From Flavobacteriales bacterium (GTDB taxonomy: Bacteria > Bacteroidota > Bacteroidia > Flavobacteriales_C > GCA-002722245): 58,230 nt of DNA. Shown piece by piece: positions 56,117 to 58,230 of this stretch. Position 1 is the stretch's first letter, and each line of letters opens with the position of its first letter. Both the position numbers and the translations under genes were made by a program. The stretch covers positions 1 to 58,230 of the forward strand of contig JAHEZM010000020.1 in assembly GCA_023251075.1 (NCBI GenBank). Direction: 5' to 3'. A model generated the notes under the pieces. The model was not told where the DNA came from. It saw nothing but the letters and a program-made list of their open reading frames with translations, and did not search any database.

Positions 56117-56122
56117 ATAGCG

Positions 56123-56141
56123 CGTCAGTATTTCGTCAGTA
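56123..56141 (+). promoter_or_regulatory. 11-bp-period direct repeat upstream of the carbohydrate-binding-like gene (site 2)
   Basis: CGTCAGTA, TTT, CGTCAGTA. Two exact 8-base repeats at an 11-base period, 84 bases before the start codon. It differs from site 1 only at the first and last bases of each repeat, all transitions. Because a terminator lies just before it, this gene needs its own promoter, which makes a control site here plausible. Confidence 0.5.
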
Positions 56142-56225
56142 GGTATAGGCGGTGCTTTGTCGGTATCAAAAATTAGCTTCCTCCTTGTGCTCCAAATAAC
56201 TTTACCTCATCTAAATTTTATGATT

Positions 56226-57158
56226 ATGAAAAAACTTTTTACTCCTTTATTTACACTTGCGACACTCGCACTTCAATCACAAACACCCGGTTACACGGCA
56301 ACTTCAATTTATGATGATTTTGCACAAACATTAAACTATGCTGATCCTAATCCATCAGATCCAAACAATCCTGATGGAGCTTACTGGTGGGGAAAAGCAG
56401 CTACAGGAACCAACCCAAACAATGTGAACGATCCAAAAAATACAGATGCCTGTTATTTAGCGAACAAATATTCTTTATCAAGAACAGGAAATGGAAAATT
56501 AACTTTGAGTGTATCACAAGGAAGCGAATGTTGGGAGCCCTTTGGTATTTCAACAAAATTAGACTTAAGCAACAATTCAACATTTGAGGTTTCGATTACC
56601 AATACGTCAAATACAGCAATCTATTTCGACATATCTTTGGTAGATGAAAACAAAAAGGTAATCAATGCGAATGCCAATGGAGTGAACTACAGCGTAGCCT
56701 CAATCGCACCACAGGAAACCAAAATTTTTACTGGAAATTTTGCAGGTGGACAACATAAAACATGGCCTGGCCCACAATTATCAGGTGGATTAGATTTCTC
56801 AAAAGTTGTTGAAGTGGACATGACAGTAGTAAATGCCAGTCAGCCGGAAAACAACAACTGGGGTCCACTAGCGATTAGCGATTTATCAGTGCAAATTAAT
56901 TCTTTCAAAATTGGTGCTTCTGCAGGATCATCAATTTCTGAGACATTCAATAATGCAACTTTCTCTATTTATCCAAATCCATCGAGTTCAGGTGTTATTA
57001 CTTTCTCCAAAAACCTGAGCAATGTTAAAATGTACAATCAATTGGGTGAATTGATGCAAACGGCAACGAATGCATCAAAATTAGAGGTGAACACTTATGC
57101 TGCGGGTGTTTATTTCATTCACTCAGAGCAGGGCATCAGCAAAGTTATTTTACAGTAG
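56226..57158 (+). CDS. T9SS-exported protein, possibly carbohydrate-binding
   Basis: ATG at 56226 gives 310 residues with a signal peptide (MKKLFTPLFTLATLALQSQ). The central part (about residues 25-225) is a beta-rich domain with KLTLSVSQGSECWEPFGIS and VVEVDMTVVNASQPENNNWG, like galactose-binding or CBM-type sandwiches. The C-terminus is a T9SS tail (FSIYPNPSSSGVITFS). No catalytic residues are evident. It lies behind the GH5 gene with a similar upstream repeat, so it may bind the same plant polymer. The longer frame from 56157 is rejected as it overlaps the regulatory region. Confidence 0.72.
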   Translation: MKKLFTPLFTLATLALQSQTPGYTATSIYDDFAQTLNYADPNPSDPNNPDGAYWWGKAATGTNPNNVNDPKNTDACYLANKYSLSRTGNGKLTLSVSQGSECWEPFGISTKLDLSNNSTFEVSITNTSNTAIYFDISLVDENKKVINANANGVNYSVASIAPQETKIFTGNFAGGQHKTWPGPQLSGGLDFSKVVEVDMTVVNASQPENNNWGPLAISDLSVQINSFKIGASAGSSISETFNNATFSIYPNPSSSGVITFSKNLSNVKMYNQLGELMQTATNASKLEVNTYAAGVYFIHSEQGISKVILQ

Positions 57159-57194
57159 TCCCCCCTTTCGTAGTTAATAATAGTAGTTTCGTAC

Positions 57195-57220
57195 AAAACC
57201 CTCCGCCCGGAGGGTTTTTA
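57195..57220 (+). terminator. Terminator after the carbohydrate-binding-like gene
   Basis: CCCTCC and GGAGGG with loop GCCC, flanked by AAAA and TTTTT. It would stop transcription before the HEAT-repeat gene. Confidence 0.85.
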
Positions 57221-57294
57221 CTTTTATACCCTATACATTATTCAACGAAATACAAAAAATTGAAATCATCATGCAAATATTTTAGATTAGTAAT

Positions 57295-58032
57295 ATGTTA
57301 TTCGGAATATTTAAAAGTTTAGACGAGAAGGTTGAAGAAGACAAAGAAAAACTTATTTCTATGTTGAAATCTTGCGACATCAAAACTTTAATTTTTCAAA
57401 TGGGTAACAATGAACCCATATCTAATAACATCATTAAAAAGCAGAAACGGGATATGCGCTTTGGTAGTACAGATTCTCCCAGTTGGTTTGCATTTAGAAT
57501 TTCAGATGAATTAAGTGATAAGAATTTAAAAACTCCATTGATTCAGTTATTAAGTGACCCAACGTTTTCAGATTACAAAAAATATGTTTTAAGATGTTTA
57601 AGTAGTTTGTGTGTTAACACAAAAGACTTCGAGTTGTTTGACCTCCTTATTTCTAATTTAAAACAGATGGACGATGAAGAAATGATTACGACTGTTTTAA
57701 GCAGGCTCGACGAATTAAAAAAACCTAAAAACTTAAATATCGACTATCTAAAACATTTATTAATCAATGGAAACTATCAGAACAGAATTGATGCTCTCCG
57801 TGCCTTGAAAAACTGTGAACATTCAGATATTGAAGACTTATTGCTTCAAGAATTTAAAACAAGTGACCAACACACCAAAGAGATGATTTGTGCAACCCTC
57901 CGATCAACAGGAACTAAAAAATCTTTGGATATATTACAATCAGAATTTAAAAGAACAAGAAGTAATGATTTAAAGCACTTCATTGAAAGTGCAATAGAAG
58001 AAATAAATAAACAAGAGAATAGCAGTAGCTAA
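57295..58032 (+). CDS. HEAT-repeat-like protein, 245 residues
   Basis: The protein is mostly helical, with repeated pairs of amphipathic helices (NRIDALRALKNCEHSDIEDLL-like, then TKEMICATLRSTGTKKSLDIL). These resemble HEAT_2 repeats over the C-terminal half. There is no signal peptide or membrane helix, so it is cytoplasmic and probably binds another protein. Function is not known. It borders the transposase remnant. Confidence 0.7.
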   Translation: MLFGIFKSLDEKVEEDKEKLISMLKSCDIKTLIFQMGNNEPISNNIIKKQKRDMRFGSTDSPSWFAFRISDELSDKNLKTPLIQLLSDPTFSDYKKYVLRCLSSLCVNTKDFELFDLLISNLKQMDDEEMITTVLSRLDELKKPKNLNIDYLKHLLINGNYQNRIDALRALKNCEHSDIEDLLLQEFKTSDQHTKEMICATLRSTGTKKSLDILQSEFKRTRSNDLKHFIESAIEEINKQENSSS

Positions 58033-58130
58033 AAAGGTTTGTGTCGAGCGACCTAAATTTGACATACCATATTGTAATAAGCATGAGCTAATAATTTTTC
58101 CCCATTCTCCTCGGAGGGTAATGACCCATA

Positions 58131-58229
58131 TTAAGGCAAATTCATATCTACCATTCTTTTCAAGAGGATATTAAACCCTTTATCTTTTATTTTTCTGTGG
58201 TTATACTTGAAGGCCATTTCATCAAGATA
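58131..58229 (-). mobile_element. C-terminal end of a transposase (IS1595-like), cut by window edge
   Basis: Read on the minus strand from 58229, the frame gives YLDEMAFKYNHRKIK, then GFNILLKRMVDMNLP and a stop at 58131. The YLDE...NHR...F..LL pattern fits the end of IS1595-family transposases. The bases 58033-58130 should hold the IS end, but I cannot fix the terminal inverted repeat. Confidence 0.6.
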
Positions 58230-58230
58230 A

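Overview
The window reads as the chromosome of an AT-rich Bacteroidota bacterium, most likely in or near Flavobacteriales. The signs are: promoters of the TTG-N19-TAnnTTTG type; a fused LpxC/FabZ gene beside lpxA and lpxD; the type IX secretion (T9SS) response regulator PorX; five exported proteins with YPNP-type T9SS sorting tails; an S16 protein with a long Ala/Lys/Glu tail; and SpoIIE-type phosphatases joined to 7TM and beta-propeller sensors. The left edge cuts a 7TM-SpoIIE gene. The right edge cuts what looks like an IS1595-type transposase.

Layout. 1-2.5 kb: sensor phosphatase, rpsP, initiator tRNA (minus strand) and an inverted partial copy of that tRNA. 2.5-11.6 kb: corA, then a plus-strand fatty-acid degradation block (acyl-CoA ligase; fadN-like dehydrogenase/hydratase; a YwqK-like exported protein; fadA thiolase; fadE acyl-CoA dehydrogenase). 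11.7-15.8 kb: membrane proteins, purD and an acyl-CoA carboxylase beta subunit. 16-20 kb: rplM-rpsI-rpsB-tsf-pyrH-frr. 20-25.2 kb: a glutathione-peroxidase lipoprotein, tRNA-Leu(UAG), a DUF3127 protein, an ABC ATPase and the lpxA/lpxC-fabZ/lpxD operon. 25.4-28.5 kb: a likely accessory insert (HigB/HigA, a small secreted protein, an MBL-fold hydrolase and a TylF-like methyltransferase). 28.6-35 kb: HD phosphohydrolase, porX, a T9SS-tailed deacetylase, tsaE, ald and a DUF4258-like protein. 35-43.8 kb: two Cys-rich exported proteins, a propeller-SpoIIE regulator and a tandem pair of large beta-helix T9SS proteins. 43.8-53.6 kb: proline dehydrogenase, LysM glucosaminidase, a D-cysteine desulfhydrase/ACC deaminase homologue, DUF5522, a lipoprotein, proC, lemA-htpX-like, an acyltransferase and pheT. 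53.8-58.2 kb: a T9SS GH5 cellulase, a T9SS carbohydrate-binding-like protein, a HEAT-repeat protein and the transposase end.

How the genes work together. The fad block can activate long-chain fatty acids and carry them through beta-oxidation. The carboxylase at 14.3-15.8 kb could take propionyl-CoA. PorX is the known regulator of the T9SS that would export the five tailed proteins here, including the cellulase and its neighbour. Those two genes share a 19-nt direct-repeat motif upstream, TGTCAGTG-TTT-TGTCAGTG and CGTCAGTA-TTT-CGTCAGTA, which I regard as the most promising undescribed signal. Other structures the gene list does not explain are the inverted tRNA-fMet fragment, a perfect 34-bp inverted repeat with a second half-copy 5 kb away, and a C-rich stretch (TCGCCC or CACCC) right after the -7 box of promoters for ribosomal proteins and tRNAs.

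The only gene-poor stretch over 300 bases is 2139-2555, which holds two terminators, the tRNA fragment, tRNA-fMet, its terminator and its promoter. I see no CRISPR array, rRNA, complete prophage or origin. No database search was possible, so family names come from motif recognition.
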